NCBI GenBank assembly: GCA_024234215.1
Contig: JACKOQ010000003.1
Location: 310,001 to 374,000, forward strand
Direction: 5' to 3'
DNA length: 64,000 nt
DNA from: Pseudomonadales bacterium
Lineage (GTDB): Bacteria > Pseudomonadota > Gammaproteobacteria > Pseudomonadales > UBA5862
Under the pieces are notes generated by a model that saw only the letters and a list, made by a program, of their open reading frames with translations, did not search any database and was not told the DNA's origin. Numbering within the stretch: the first letter of the stretch is position 1; every line of letters begins with the position of its first letter. The position numbers and the translations under genes were made by a program. Shown one piece after another: positions 31,985 through 41,088 of the stretch.

Positions 31985-33484
31985 TCAGCGCGTCGCCATG
32001 CCCAACTGCTTGCGCAGCCGCCGAATCTGCCCCAGCCGCTCGTCGACCGAGGCACTCTCGCCGTAGTTGCCCTGCGACAGCGCGCGGGCATATTCGAGCT
32101 GCCGCTGCGCATCGTCGATCTGCCCCATCAGCAGCGCATACTCGCCCTGCGCCCGGTGCATGCCGCGCGCATCACCCGAGCGTCCCCGCGCCTCGGCCAG
32201 CCGATACCAGACCGGGGCATCCCACGGCCGTTCCCGGCTCAGCCGGGCCAGCAGCGGCTCGGCGGCCGCCGGTCGACCGCTGGCCAGCAGCGCTTCAGCC
32301 TGGGCGATCGTCAGCGGATAGCTGTCGGGCGCACGCTTCAGCGCCGGATCGAGCCGTGCCAGCGCCGCCTGCGCGCGACCGCGGGCCATGTCGATCTGCA
32401 CCTGGGTATAGAGATAACCCAGCGCCAGCGGCTCACGCTCCAGCAGCGGTTTGAGGGTGGCTTCGGCCTCCTGCGGCCGCTGCGCCTTCAGTTGCGCCAG
32501 CGCCAGCAGATAGCGGTTGCCATCATCCAGCGCACCGCCCGGTTGCGTCGCCAGCGTGGCCTCGACCTGCTTGATGATGCGCACCGGATTGCCCTCGAGG
32601 GCGTTCTGCATGCGGCTGCGGGCCTGCTCGTATTCGATGCTGTCGACCTTGGCCTCAGCATTGTCGGGATACTGCGCGACGCGGTTCTGGGTGTCGGCGA
32701 TGCGCGCCTCGGTCAACGGGTGGGTCAGCAGAAATTGTGGGGCCCGGTCACCGGCGAAGGAGCGGGCCTGCAACATCTGCTCGAACATCGCCGGCATCTG
32801 CCTGGGATCGTAGCCGGCCGCGACCAGGTTGAGCATGCCGATGCGGTCGGCCTCGCTCTCATACTGGCGGCTGAAGCGCAACTGCTCCTGAATCAGCGCC
32901 GCCTGACTGCCGGTGATCATCGCCATGCCGGCATCGCCACCGCCCGAGGCCGCCAGCACCACGCCGGCCAGCATCGCCGCCAGCATCGGCACGCTGTTCT
33001 TGCGTGCGCTGTCGACCATCCGCACATGGTGCCGCTGACTCAGGTGCGCCAGTTCGTGGGCCAGCACCGAGGCGAGCTGTGCCTCGTTCCGCGCATGGCT
33101 GAACAGCCCGGCATTGACGCCGACCACACCACCCGGCACGGCAAAGGCGTTCAGCTCCGGGCTGTCGATCACCACCAGTGTCAGGCGGCGGTCCTGCAGC
33201 TGGCTGCTGCCGGCCAACTGGCCGAGCAGGTTCTCCAGATAGTGGTTGACCACCGGATCATCCAGCATGGTGACCTGGCTGCGCAGCTGCATCAGCCAGA
33301 TCTGCCCGAGAAAGTGCTCCTCGTCGGTCGAGATGATGCTGGAGCTGACATCACCCAGATAGGGCAACTGCGGCTCATCCTGCCCGATCGGCACCTGGGG
33401 CTCTGCACGCAGCGCTGCATTGACGAACAGCAGCCCGCACAGCAGCATGGTCAGGACCGGACGCAGGGATGAAAAAACAGGCAT
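31985..33484 (-). CDS. bepA: M48 periplasmic metalloprotease/chaperone BepA-like, with TPR repeats
   Basis: A 499-aa exported protein. Residues 1-27 form a signal peptide (PVLTMLLCGLLFVNAALRA). The M48 zinc motif HELAH is at 143-147, and a YESEADRIGM segment supplies the third ligand. The LTHPLTEARIAD motif is typical of BepA/YfgC. The C-terminal half has TPR-like helices. BepA quality-controls outer-membrane proteins such as LptD. I chose ATG 33482-33484 because the signal peptide begins there; a longer frame would run into the pyk leader. It is divergent from pyk, 133 bases apart. Confidence 0.9.
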   Translation of the reverse strand: MPVFSSLRPVLTMLLCGLLFVNAALRAEPQVPIGQDEPQLPYLGDVSSSIISTDEEHFLGQIWLMQLRSQVTMLDDPVVNHYLENLLGQLAGSSQLQDRRLTLVVIDSPELNAFAVPGGVVGVNAGLFSHARNEAQLASVLAHELAHLSQRHHVRMVDSARKNSVPMLAAMLAGVVLAASGGGDAGMAMITGSQAALIQEQLRFSRQYESEADRIGMLNLVAAGYDPRQMPAMFEQMLQARSFAGDRAPQFLLTHPLTEARIADTQNRVAQYPDNAEAKVDSIEYEQARSRMQNALEGNPVRIIKQVEATLATQPGGALDDGNRYLLALAQLKAQRPQEAEATLKPLLEREPLALGYLYTQVQIDMARGRAQAALARLDPALKRAPDSYPLTIAQAEALLASGRPAAAEPLLARLSRERPWDAPVWYRLAEARGRSGDARGMHRAQGEYALLMGQIDDAQRQLEYARALSQGNYGESASVDERLGQIRRLRKQLGMATR

Positions 33485-33617
33485 TGGAGTCCGCTGGTAT
33501 TGGAACGGGTGCAGAAAGCGCCGCACTGGCCGCCCGCATGTTGGCAATGGACAGCGACACGCACGAAATGTTCTGCTGCGACGAAGAGCACCCCACACCG
33601 CCATCCTCGGAGGCACC

Positions 33618-35084
33618 ATGTTGCGTCGAACCAAGATCGTTGCCACCCTCGGCCCCGCCACCGATGCACCGCAGGTGCTAGAGCAGATGCTGCTGGCCGG
33701 CGTCAATGTCGTACGGCTCAACTTCTCGCACGGCGAGGCCGAGGAGCATCAGGCGCGCGCCCGCATGGTGCGCGAAATCAGCGCCCGGCACAATCTCAAT
33801 GTGGCGATCCTGGCCGACCTGCAGGGGCCGAAGATCCGGGTGCGCTCGTTCCGCGATGGCAAGGTCACCTTGCAGCGCGGTGCGCCCTTCGCACTCGATG
33901 CCACGCTCGATGAGTTCGAGGGCGACATCCACCAGGTGGGCATCGACTATCCGGCGCTGCCGGCCGATTGCCGGCCGGGTGACATCCTGCTGCTGGACGA
34001 TGGCCGCATCGAGCTGCGGGTCGACAGCATCACCACCCACCGCATCGACACCGAGGTGCTGGTGGGTGGCCCCCTCAGCAACCACAAGGGCATCAACCGC
34101 CAGGGTGGCGGGCTCTCGGCGCCGGCGCTCTCCGACAAGGATGAGGCCGACATCGTCACCGCCGCCGCCATCGGCGTCGACTTTGTCGCCGTCTCTTTCG
34201 TGCGCTCGGCCGAGGACATCGACACCGCCCGGCAACTGATCCGTGAGGCCGGCAGCCAGGCCGCGGTGGTGGCCAAGATCGAACGGGCCGAGGCCGTCGC
34301 CAGCGATGCCGCGCTCGACCGCATCATCACCGCCGCCGACGTCATCATGGTGGCACGCGGCGATCTGGGGGTCGAGGTGGGCGACTGGGAGCTGGTCGGC
34401 ATCCAGAAGCAGATCATCAAGCGCGCCTGGACCCTGAACCGGGTGGTGATCACCGCCACCCAGATGATGGAGTCGATGATCGACAATCCGGTGCCGACCC
34501 GCGCCGAGGTGTTCGATGTCGCCAACGCGGTGCTCGATGGCACCGACGCGGTGATGCTCTCGGCTGAGACCGCCACCGGCCACCATCCGGTCGAGGCGGT
34601 GCGGGCGATGGCGCGCACCTGCATCGGCGCCGAGAAGCAGCCTTCGGCCCGTTCGTCCTCCTACCGGGTCGACTCCGAGTTTCACCGCATCGACGAGGCG
34701 ATCGCGATGGCGTCGATGTACATCGCCAACCATCTGACCGGCATCAAGGCGGTGGTCTGCCTGACCGAATCGGGCGCCACGCCGCTGTGGATGTCGCGCA
34801 TCAGCTCGGCGCAGCCGATCTACGCCCTGTCGCGCCACCACTCGACCCTGCGCCGGGTGGCGCTCTACCGCGATGTTGAAGGGTTGCTGTACGACTACAC
34901 CCAGGTGGAGCCGGACGAGGTCAACAAGGGTGCGATCGACCTGCTCGAACAGCAGGGCGCGGTGCAGAAGGGTGATCTGGTGATCATCACCGAGGGCGAC
35001 CACCGCGGCAAACCGGGCGCCACCAACACGCTGCGCATCCTGCAGGTCGGCACCACCTTCAAGGGGACCTATCGACCGAACTGA
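33618..35084 (+). CDS. pyk: pyruvate kinase
   Basis: A 488-aa glycolytic enzyme converting phosphoenolpyruvate and ADP to pyruvate and ATP. RRTKIVATLGPATD, VVRLNFSHG, ADLQGPKIRV, the catalytic-Lys region VAKIERAEAV, MVARGDLGVEVG and ATQMMESMI are all present. CGGAGG at 33608-33613 is ideally spaced for ATG 33618. The length and C-domain look like the PykA (type II) group, so the paralogue name is not certain. Confidence 0.95.
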   Translation: MLRRTKIVATLGPATDAPQVLEQMLLAGVNVVRLNFSHGEAEEHQARARMVREISARHNLNVAILADLQGPKIRVRSFRDGKVTLQRGAPFALDATLDEFEGDIHQVGIDYPALPADCRPGDILLLDDGRIELRVDSITTHRIDTEVLVGGPLSNHKGINRQGGGLSAPALSDKDEADIVTAAAIGVDFVAVSFVRSAEDIDTARQLIREAGSQAAVVAKIERAEAVASDAALDRIITAADVIMVARGDLGVEVGDWELVGIQKQIIKRAWTLNRVVITATQMMESMIDNPVPTRAEVFDVANAVLDGTDAVMLSAETATGHHPVEAVRAMARTCIGAEKQPSARSSSYRVDSEFHRIDEAIAMASMYIANHLTGIKAVVCLTESGATPLWMSRISSAQPIYALSRHHSTLRRVALYRDVEGLLYDYTQVEPDEVNKGAIDLLEQQGAVQKGDLVIITEGDHRGKPGATNTLRILQVGTTFKGTYRPN

Positions 35085-35142
35085 CGCCAGACTCCGCAAT
35101 CCGCCGACCGGACAGGAGCGGCATAAACCATATTTTCTACGG

Positions 35143-35148
35143 TAGAAT
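35143..35148 (+). promoter_or_regulatory. -10 element for the globin-like gene
   Basis: TAGAAT at 35143-35148, in CTACGGTAGAATGAC, about 55 bases before the start codon. The preceding stretch (CATAAACCATATTTTC) is AT-rich. No clear -35 box. Confidence 0.4.
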
Positions 35149-35200
35149 GACTTGGCCGCTCGTACCGGCCTGCCCACCATCACGACTCCCGGAGCCCGCC

Positions 35201-35638
35201 ATGAACGACAACGACCTGATCCTCGCCTCCTTCGAGCAGACTGCCGAAAAAGCCGGTGACATCTCCGCAGCGGTCTATGAACGCTACTTCGCGGCCAGCC
35301 CCGAATCGGCGCATATGATGGAGCACATGGACCACCTGATGCGGGCACGGATGCTGGACGAGGCGATGATGCTGATCATGATGCCCGATGGCGACGAACT
35401 CGAGACCGTACTCGGCTTCGAGGTGCTGACCCACACCAACAACGGCGTGCTTCTGCCGATGTACAGCGCGCTGTTCGACGCCATTCGGCAGACGGTGCGC
35501 GATGCCGTCGCCACTGCATGGAATGCCGACTTCGAGGGCGCCTGGCAGCGCCGCATCGCCGCGCTGACCCAGGAGATCAACCGGCATTACGAGGAGGTGA
35601 TCAGCCATCAACCCCACGCCATCGGCAGCGGCCGCTGA
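35201..35638 (+). CDS. globin-like small protein
   Basis: A 145-aa all-helical soluble protein. The N-terminal pattern (LILASFEQTAEKAGDISAAVYERYF) and THTNNGVLLPMYSALFDAI resemble bacterial single-domain globins. His78 in the latter is a candidate proximal haem ligand. The central part is unusually rich in Met. If real, it would bind haem and sense or detoxify O2 or NO. I am not certain that haem-pocket residues are complete. ATG 35201 follows CCCGGAGCCC. An excellent terminator follows the stop. Confidence 0.55.
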   Translation: MNDNDLILASFEQTAEKAGDISAAVYERYFAASPESAHMMEHMDHLMRARMLDEAMMLIMMPDGDELETVLGFEVLTHTNNGVLLPMYSALFDAIRQTVRDAVATAWNADFEGAWQRRIAALTQEINRHYEEVISHQPHAIGSGR

Positions 35639-35642
35639 AACG

Positions 35643-35672
35643 GAAAAACCCGCCGGTCAAGGCGGGTTTTTC
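35643..35672. terminator. bidirectional intrinsic terminator
   Basis: AAAAACCCGCC (35644-35654) pairs perfectly with GGCGGGTTTTT (35661-35671) across a six-base loop. Flanking A and T tracts make it work on both strands. It lies between the convergent globin-like and chemoreceptor genes and probably ends both transcripts. Confidence 0.93.
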
Positions 35673-35713
35673 GTTTGGGCGACCCCCTGTCGGGTGGTCG
35701 CCCTGCTTTGCTC

Positions 35714-37768
35714 TCACACCTTGAAGGTGCCGATCAACTGCTCCAGTTGCTGGGTCAGCGCCGCCATGTTCTGGCTGGCTTCCACCGTCTCGCGGGCACC
35801 GCTGGCGGTGTGTTCGCTGGCACCGTTGATCGCGACGATGTTGCGGTCGATCTCGCGTGCCACCACGCTCTGCTCCTCGGCTGCCGTGGCAATCTGCTGG
35901 CTGATGCCCAGGATGTTGTCGACCGAACCGGCGATGCTGGCCAGCGCTTCATCCACCTTCGATGACTCCACCACGGTGCGTTCGGTCATCTCCCGGCTGC
36001 TGCCCATGGTCTTGACCGCATCGTTCACGCCGGTCTGCAACTGACCGATCATCTGCTCGATCTCGCTGGTCGACTGCTGGGTGCGCTGCGCCAGGGTCCG
36101 CACCTCATCCGCCACCACGGCAAAGCCACGTCCCTGCTCACCGGCCCGGGCCGCCTCGATGGCGGCATTGAGCGCCAGCAGGTTGGTCTGCTCGGCCACG
36201 CCCTTGATCACATCGACCACCTTGCTGATGCTGTGGCTGTGCTCCACCAGCCGCTGCGTCACCTGCACGGTGCCACCAATCTCCTCGGCCAGACGGCGGA
36301 TGGTCGCCGAGGTCGACTCGACCAGTTGCCGGCCGCTCTGCACGTCACGGTGGGCCGCCTGTGCCGAATCGGCTGCGCTGACCGAACTGCGCGCCACCTC
36401 CTGCACCGTGGCGGCCATCTCGTTCATCGCCGTCGCCACCTGCGCGGTCTCACTCAACTGGCTCTGCAACTCATCGCTGCTGCGGCTGGCGATGCGCTCC
36501 ACGGTTTCGGCCTGCTCCGACACCTGCCGTGCGGTGTGGTGTGCCTGGCTGATCAGTTCCGCCACCTTCTCGGCCATGCTGTTGAACTCGACAGAGAGGC
36601 TGCCCAGTTCATCCTTGCTGTCCACCGCCACCCGCACCCGGGTGTCGCCCTGCGCCAGCCCACGTGCGGCAGCATAGATGCTGGAAATGGTGACCTTCAT
36701 CGAACTGGCAAAGGCGGCACAGAGATAGACCACCAGCGCCAAAACGACCAGGGCGGCAACGACATAACCATTGCGCTGCGCGACAAGCGCACTCTCCTGC
36801 TCGCCCAGCAGGGTGTCGACCAGCGGCAACACCGACTGGCCAACCTTGAAGATCGGATCGATCTTCGCGCTCAGGTGATTGTAGTAGCCCTCCCAGGTCA
36901 GGCTCTGCTCTTCGCCCATCATCAACACCGACTCGATGTATTCGGCCATCCCCTTGTAGGCCTCTCCAGCCTTGTTGGCATCAGCCTCCAGCAGGGCCTT
37001 GGCGCGCGGAGAACGGCCGATGCTGGTGGCGACGGCATAGCGGTATTCCTCTTCGGTGTCGAGCAGTTTCTGACCGATCGGTTCGAGCCACTTCAGCGTG
37101 CTGGCCGTGGTCGCCGTCTGCGCCTTGATCGAGGTGCCCACCGCCCGCGCCTCTTCGAGGCGGCCCGCCAGCATCGTGAACTCATTCAGCACATGCGAGA
37201 TCAGCAGGTAGCGTTCCGGGCTGCTGTCGAGGATCAGGCCACTTTCGATCGACACCGCCAGAATGAAGTGCTGCATCAGCTCCAGCAGCTTTTTCTGCTC
37301 GGCATGGGCCAGATGTTGTGGTACTTCGACGCCCGCCTTGGGGTCGATCTGCGCACTCTGCTGCCAGAAGTTCAGCAGGTTGGTCCAACTGCTCTGGGTC
37401 TCCTCCCCCAGCGGCTGTTGTTCCAGGACGGCCTGATAGGCCTTGATCGCCTCGTCGATCTGCTGGCGGGTCTGGCGATAGAGGGGGGTCAGGTCGTTGG
37501 CGGCACTCATCTGCTTGTTGACCTGTTCGATCGCCAGCACCAGATCGACATAGCGGCCACCCAGCCGGCGCAGCTCGAGCGCGACCTTCGCATGTTCAAT
37601 GCCGACACGCTCGGCTCTGATCGTGCCGATGTCACGGCTGGTCTGCATCACCAGCAGTGCGCTCAGCAGCATCAGCGGCACCAGCACGGCCAGTGAAATC
37701 AAACCGAACTTGTACAGGAAGTTCATCTTTTTCATCAGGTTGATGCCTGGTGTCAAAAGTCTGCTCAT
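35714..37768 (-). CDS. methyl-accepting chemotaxis protein
   Basis: A 684-aa inner-membrane chemoreceptor. The first membrane helix is at about 17-40 and the second at about 333-357, enclosing a large periplasmic domain of about 290 residues that I do not recognise. A HAMP domain follows, then the cytoplasmic signalling domain with the hallmark hairpin tip EQTNLLALNAAIEAARAGEQG followed by GRGFAVVADEVRTLAQRT. No CheB/CheR docking pentapeptide is seen at the C-terminus. ATG 37766-37768 has GGAGAAG just upstream; a TTG six codons earlier is the alternative. No chemotaxis genes are nearby, so it is an orphan receptor. Confidence 0.93.
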   Translation of the reverse strand: MSRLLTPGINLMKKMNFLYKFGLISLAVLVPLMLLSALLVMQTSRDIGTIRAERVGIEHAKVALELRRLGGRYVDLVLAIEQVNKQMSAANDLTPLYRQTRQQIDEAIKAYQAVLEQQPLGEETQSSWTNLLNFWQQSAQIDPKAGVEVPQHLAHAEQKKLLELMQHFILAVSIESGLILDSSPERYLLISHVLNEFTMLAGRLEEARAVGTSIKAQTATTASTLKWLEPIGQKLLDTEEEYRYAVATSIGRSPRAKALLEADANKAGEAYKGMAEYIESVLMMGEEQSLTWEGYYNHLSAKIDPIFKVGQSVLPLVDTLLGEQESALVAQRNGYVVAALVVLALVVYLCAAFASSMKVTISSIYAAARGLAQGDTRVRVAVDSKDELGSLSVEFNSMAEKVAELISQAHHTARQVSEQAETVERIASRSSDELQSQLSETAQVATAMNEMAATVQEVARSSVSAADSAQAAHRDVQSGRQLVESTSATIRRLAEEIGGTVQVTQRLVEHSHSISKVVDVIKGVAEQTNLLALNAAIEAARAGEQGRGFAVVADEVRTLAQRTQQSTSEIEQMIGQLQTGVNDAVKTMGSSREMTERTVVESSKVDEALASIAGSVDNILGISQQIATAAEEQSVVAREIDRNIVAINGASEHTASGARETVEASQNMAALTQQLEQLIGTFKV

Positions 37769-37942
37769 CTCTTCTTCTCCATTCAATGTGGCACCCCTGA
37801 CCGGGGTAGTGCTTGAATTCTCTGCTCACACAGTCGAGCGATCTTTGTCTGGCACTGCGACGGAAGATCCCATGACATCAAGCCTAGACCATAAAAAAGA
37901 ATCTGCAGATGAGTGCGGGGCGTTGCACTGCCAAAGCGCGAC

Positions 37943-37965
37943 AGCCGACAGCGCCGTTGTCGGCT
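37943..37965. repeat. operator-like inverted repeat abutting a -10 box
   Basis: AGCCGACA (37943-37950) and TGTCGGCT (37958-37965) form a perfect 8-bp inverted repeat with a 7-base spacer. Its last base is the first base of the TACAAT element at 37965-37970. The position, covering the -35 to -10 interval, is where a repressor would block transcription of the small membrane-protein gene. Confidence 0.55.
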
Positions 37966-37970
37966 ACAAT
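37965..37970 (+). promoter_or_regulatory. -10 element for the small membrane-protein gene
   Basis: TACAAT within CGGCTACAATGCCGC, 27 bases before the start codon; it matches the GCTAYAAT family in this window. The upstream inverted repeat occupies the place of a -35 box. Confidence 0.5.
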
Positions 37971-37997
37971 GCCGCAGCGGTCAGGAGAGCATGAGTG

Positions 37998-38294
37998 ATG
38001 AAGCATCTGGTGGGTGGTTGGATCGGGGCGCTGCTGGGCTGTATCGCCCTGCTCGGCATCGACCATTGGCTGCGCAGCAACGGCCATTTCACCGGCCTGG
38101 GCGACGACACCATGAAGCTGGGATTGGCCTTGATTGCCGCAGCCGCAACCATCGCCTGGTATCGGGGGCTGGCTGGCCAGCCGCTGCCGCTGCGCATCGT
38201 GCTGGTGGGGCTGCAACTGGCGGCCGGCTATCTGATCACGCTGGGCCTCGCCATCGCCTATTCGTGCATGGCAGGCCTCGGCTGCATCGCCTGA
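37998..38294 (+). CDS. small integral membrane protein, unknown function
   Basis: A 98-aa hydrophobic protein with about three membrane helices: near 5-22 (GGWIGALLGCIALLGI), 42-60 (KLGLALIAAAATIAW) and 68-95 (IVLVGLQLAAGYLITLGLAIAYS). I do not recognise the family. AGGAGAG at 37983-37989 supports the ATG at 37998; a GTG directly before it is in frame. It has its own promoter-like element and operator-like repeat. It converges with the metallo-beta-lactamase-fold gene, the two stops touching. Confidence 0.7.
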   Translation: MKHLVGGWIGALLGCIALLGIDHWLRSNGHFTGLGDDTMKLGLALIAAAATIAWYRGLAGQPLPLRIVLVGLQLAAGYLITLGLAIAYSCMAGLGCIA

Positions 38295-39128
38295 TCAGCA
38301 GTTGCGCCAGCGGCCGTTGTCACTGCGACGGGCACGCCCTTCATCCTTCAGTTTGAGCAGATGCGCCGTCAGGGAGTGCTTTGCCACCGGGAACAGCAGG
38401 GCCTGCACATCCTGATAGACCACCGGCAGCAGCTCATCGAGGGTGGAGTCGGGCGCCGCCGCCAATGCTTCGACCACCTTGGCCTCGCGCCCCAGCCGGT
38501 GGGCAATCAGCCAGTCGATCACCGCTGCGGGCTGCTCCAGAATGCCGCCATGCGCCGGCGCCAACCGCTTGAGCGGATAGCGCTTCAGCAGTGCCAGCGA
38601 GGCCAGATAGCTGGCCATGTCACCATCGGGCGGGGCGATCACCACCGTTGAACCACTCATGATGTGGTCGCCGGTGAACAGCAGGCCCTCCTCCTCCAGC
38701 AGATAGCAGAGGTGGTTCGATGCATGACCGGGAGTGTGGATGGCGGTCAGCACGAAGTCATCTCCGACCAGCCGCTCATCCTGGATCATGATGCGACCCG
38801 GTTTGAACTTTTTGTCCTGTGCCCCATGCTCCGGGGCAGGCATTCCGACCAACTGGGCGCCACTCTTCTCACGCAGCAGCGCCGCCGCCGGCGAGTGGTC
38901 GAGGTGAGTGTGGGTCACCAGAATCCAGCGGATCGGCCCCGGTGCCGCCGCCAGCAGCGCAGCGACATGGCCGGCATCGGCAGGACCGGGGTCGATCACC
39001 GCCACCGCCTTGGTGCCGACCAGATAGCTGTTGGTGCCGGGACCGGTCATGACGCCCGGATTGGGCGCGGTCAGCCGCAGCACATTGGGGGCGACGGCAA
39101 CGGCCTCTCCTGGAGTGAAGTCACTCAT
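38295..39128 (-). CDS. metallo-beta-lactamase-fold hydrolase (LACTB2/glyoxalase II-like)
   Basis: A 277-aa enzyme. The zinc motif THTHLDH is intact, and HTPGHASNH, FTGDHIMSG and PAHGG provide further metal ligands. GPGTNSYLVG near the N-terminus is typical of LACTB2-type proteins, which act as endoribonucleases or thioesterases. The C-terminal 60 residues form a winged-helix-like extension. AAGGAGT precedes the ATG. It is 57 bases after the acyl-CoA synthetase on the same strand, so a thioester substrate is possible, but this is only context. Confidence 0.87.
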   Translation of the reverse strand: MSDFTPGEAVAVAPNVLRLTAPNPGVMTGPGTNSYLVGTKAVAVIDPGPADAGHVAALLAAAPGPIRWILVTHTHLDHSPAAALLREKSGAQLVGMPAPEHGAQDKKFKPGRIMIQDERLVGDDFVLTAIHTPGHASNHLCYLLEEEGLLFTGDHIMSGSTVVIAPPDGDMASYLASLALLKRYPLKRLAPAHGGILEQPAAVIDWLIAHRLGREAKVVEALAAAPDSTLDELLPVVYQDVQALLFPVAKHSLTAHLLKLKDEGRARRSDNGRWRNC

Positions 39129-39185
39129 ACAAGACTCCTTTTTCTGGGTCGACAGGGCCAGAAGAGGCGGGGCGCTCTTGCCGGA

Positions 39186-40877
39186 TCAGGCCAGCCCCAT
39201 CAGCTTCTTGACTTCGGGCTTCATGATCTTGCCATTGGCATTGCGTGGCAACGGATCACGCTGCATGTCGATCCGCACCGGCACCTTGAAACCGGCGAGC
39301 TGGCTGGCGACATGCTTTTTCAGCTCCTCTTCGGTCGGATTGCCGCCAGGCCGGATCTGCACCAGCGCGCCGACCTCCTCACCCAGTACCCGGTGCGGAA
39401 TGCCGACCACGGCCGCATCCATGACATCCGGATGGCTGTAGAGCGCGCTCTCGACCTCGACACAGTAGACGTTTTCACCGCCACGGATCAGCATGTCCTT
39501 GGCGCGGTCGGCGATGTAGAGAAAGCCATCGCCATCCATGTAGCCGAGGTCACCGGTATGCAGCCAGCCATCGGTGAAGCTCTGGGCGGTGGCCTCCGGC
39601 TTGCGCCAGTAGCCCTTGACCACCTGCGGCCCCTTGATCCACACCTCGCCGATGGTGCCGCGCGGCACCTCCTGGCCATCGTCGCCGGCGATCCTGACCT
39701 CGGAAACCGGCGCCGGACAGCCGGCACTGGTCGGTTTTTCGAGGTAGTCTTCGGCCGAGTTCGAAGTGGTGAGCGCCGAAGTCTCGGTCAGTCCATAGCC
39801 ATTGCTCGGCTTGACCTGCGGAAAGCTCTCGCCAATGCGCTTGACCAGCTCGGGTGCCGAGGGCGCGCCGCCGTAACCGATGCTCTGCACGCTCGACAGG
39901 TCATGTTTGGCGAACTCGGGCGACTCGATCACCTGCCACACCATCGAGGGGACCCCGCCGAAGGAGGCCAGCTTCTCGCGCTCGATCAGTCTGATCGCCT
40001 CTTCAGGGTTCCATTTGTACATGGTGACGATCATGTTGCCGGCAAAGGTGTTGCCGCAGAGGATGCCGTGACAGCCGGTGGCGTGGAACAGCGGCACCGA
40101 CAGCAGATGACCCGATGGTCCGGGTGGTGGTGCCGGCACGCGGCCATAGCGAATTTCGGTGCGCATCCGCACGAAAGCGCCGCTGATCAGGTTGCTGCAC
40201 ATGTTGCGGTGGCTGCCCAGCGCCCCTTTCGGGTTGCCGGTGGTGCCGGAGGTGTAGAAGATGGTGGCGTTGTCATCGGGGTGAATGTCGGCCTCGGGCA
40301 GTTCGTTGGCCGGGGCGGCGGTGGCGAACAGCTCCTCGTAGCGCAACATGCCGGCTGGCAGGGGCGCGGTCGTGCGTGCCGCAATCACATGCTTGAGCTC
40401 GGGCAGTTTGGTGAAGTGCTCTTTCAAAAGCTCGATGCGCTCACCATCGGCAAACAGCACCTTGGAACCGGAATCGGCCAGACCATACTCCAGTTCGTTG
40501 CCCTTCCACCAGGCATTCAGCGGCACGATCACCGCACCGAGCGTCACCGTCGCCCAGAACACCACCGGCCACTCGGGATAGTTGCGCATCGACAGCGCCA
40601 CCCGATCGCCCTTTTCGATGCCGAAACGGCTGCGCAACTGCCACGCCAGCGCCACCACCCGCTGGTAGTGCTGCTCATAGCTCATCCGCTCGTTTTCGTA
40701 CAGAAAATAGTCGCGGCCGAAATAGTTCTTGGTGTTCAGAAAGACATGCCGAAGCGTGGGGGGGGCGGACTTCCAGACCTTGGTCATGACGCCATCGATG
40801 TTGATCTCTTCGATGTCGAACATGCCACCGGAAGCGGCGATCAGGCGCTGATTGGCTTCTTCTATCGACAAGGGCAT
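39186..40877 (-). CDS. AMP-dependent acyl-CoA synthetase
   Basis: A 563-aa ANL-superfamily ligase activating a carboxylic acid to its CoA thioester through an acyl-adenylate. The P-loop YTSGTTGNPKGALGSH is clear, NGYGLTETSALT is the second core motif, and the hinge/catalytic-Lys end NANGKIMKPE closes the C-terminal domain. LHTGDLGYMDGDGFLYIADRAKDMLIRGGENV is condensed here as the usual adenylation signature. Substrate cannot be deduced; fatty or aromatic acids are both plausible. It is probably cotranscribed with the downstream hydrolase and fits the lipid-related context of the monooxygenase and RND genes elsewhere. Confidence 0.92.
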   Translation of the reverse strand: MPLSIEEANQRLIAASGGMFDIEEINIDGVMTKVWKSAPPTLRHVFLNTKNYFGRDYFLYENERMSYEQHYQRVVALAWQLRSRFGIEKGDRVALSMRNYPEWPVVFWATVTLGAVIVPLNAWWKGNELEYGLADSGSKVLFADGERIELLKEHFTKLPELKHVIAARTTAPLPAGMLRYEELFATAAPANELPEADIHPDDNATIFYTSGTTGNPKGALGSHRNMCSNLISGAFVRMRTEIRYGRVPAPPPGPSGHLLSVPLFHATGCHGILCGNTFAGNMIVTMYKWNPEEAIRLIEREKLASFGGVPSMVWQVIESPEFAKHDLSSVQSIGYGGAPSAPELVKRIGESFPQVKPSNGYGLTETSALTTSNSAEDYLEKPTSAGCPAPVSEVRIAGDDGQEVPRGTIGEVWIKGPQVVKGYWRKPEATAQSFTDGWLHTGDLGYMDGDGFLYIADRAKDMLIRGGENVYCVEVESALYSHPDVMDAAVVGIPHRVLGEEVGALVQIRPGGNPTEEELKKHVASQLAGFKVPVRIDMQRDPLPRNANGKIMKPEVKKLMGLA

Positions 40878-41049
40878 GGATAACTACCTGTGCTGTGGAG
40901 TGAGTGATCGAGATGACCTGAAATCAGTGCGTCGCCAGGTCGGTTCATGGATTGGCGGCATGCAAAGCCGGTCGATTCTACAACAGTTCAGCCGCCTGGT
41001 TCGACCTCTTCTGCCGCACCGCGCTCACCATTGGCTGCCCGGTCACGGC

Positions 41050-41055
41050 TATAAT
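41050..41055 (+). promoter_or_regulatory. -10 element for ppnP
   Basis: TATAAT at 41050-41055 in CGGCTATAATCGCCGG, 33 bases before the start codon. It is one of the best matches to the GCTAYAAT family in this window. No strong -35 box. Confidence 0.6.
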
Positions 41056-41088
41056 CGCCGGCTTTGATCAACCTCTTCAGGAACAGCC

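Noticed and set aside
38664..40883. A 739-codon plus-strand frame opposite the acyl-CoA synthetase
   Set aside because: The minus strand encodes an unmistakable ANL ligase; the plus-strand product is His/Gln/Arg-rich shadow sequence.
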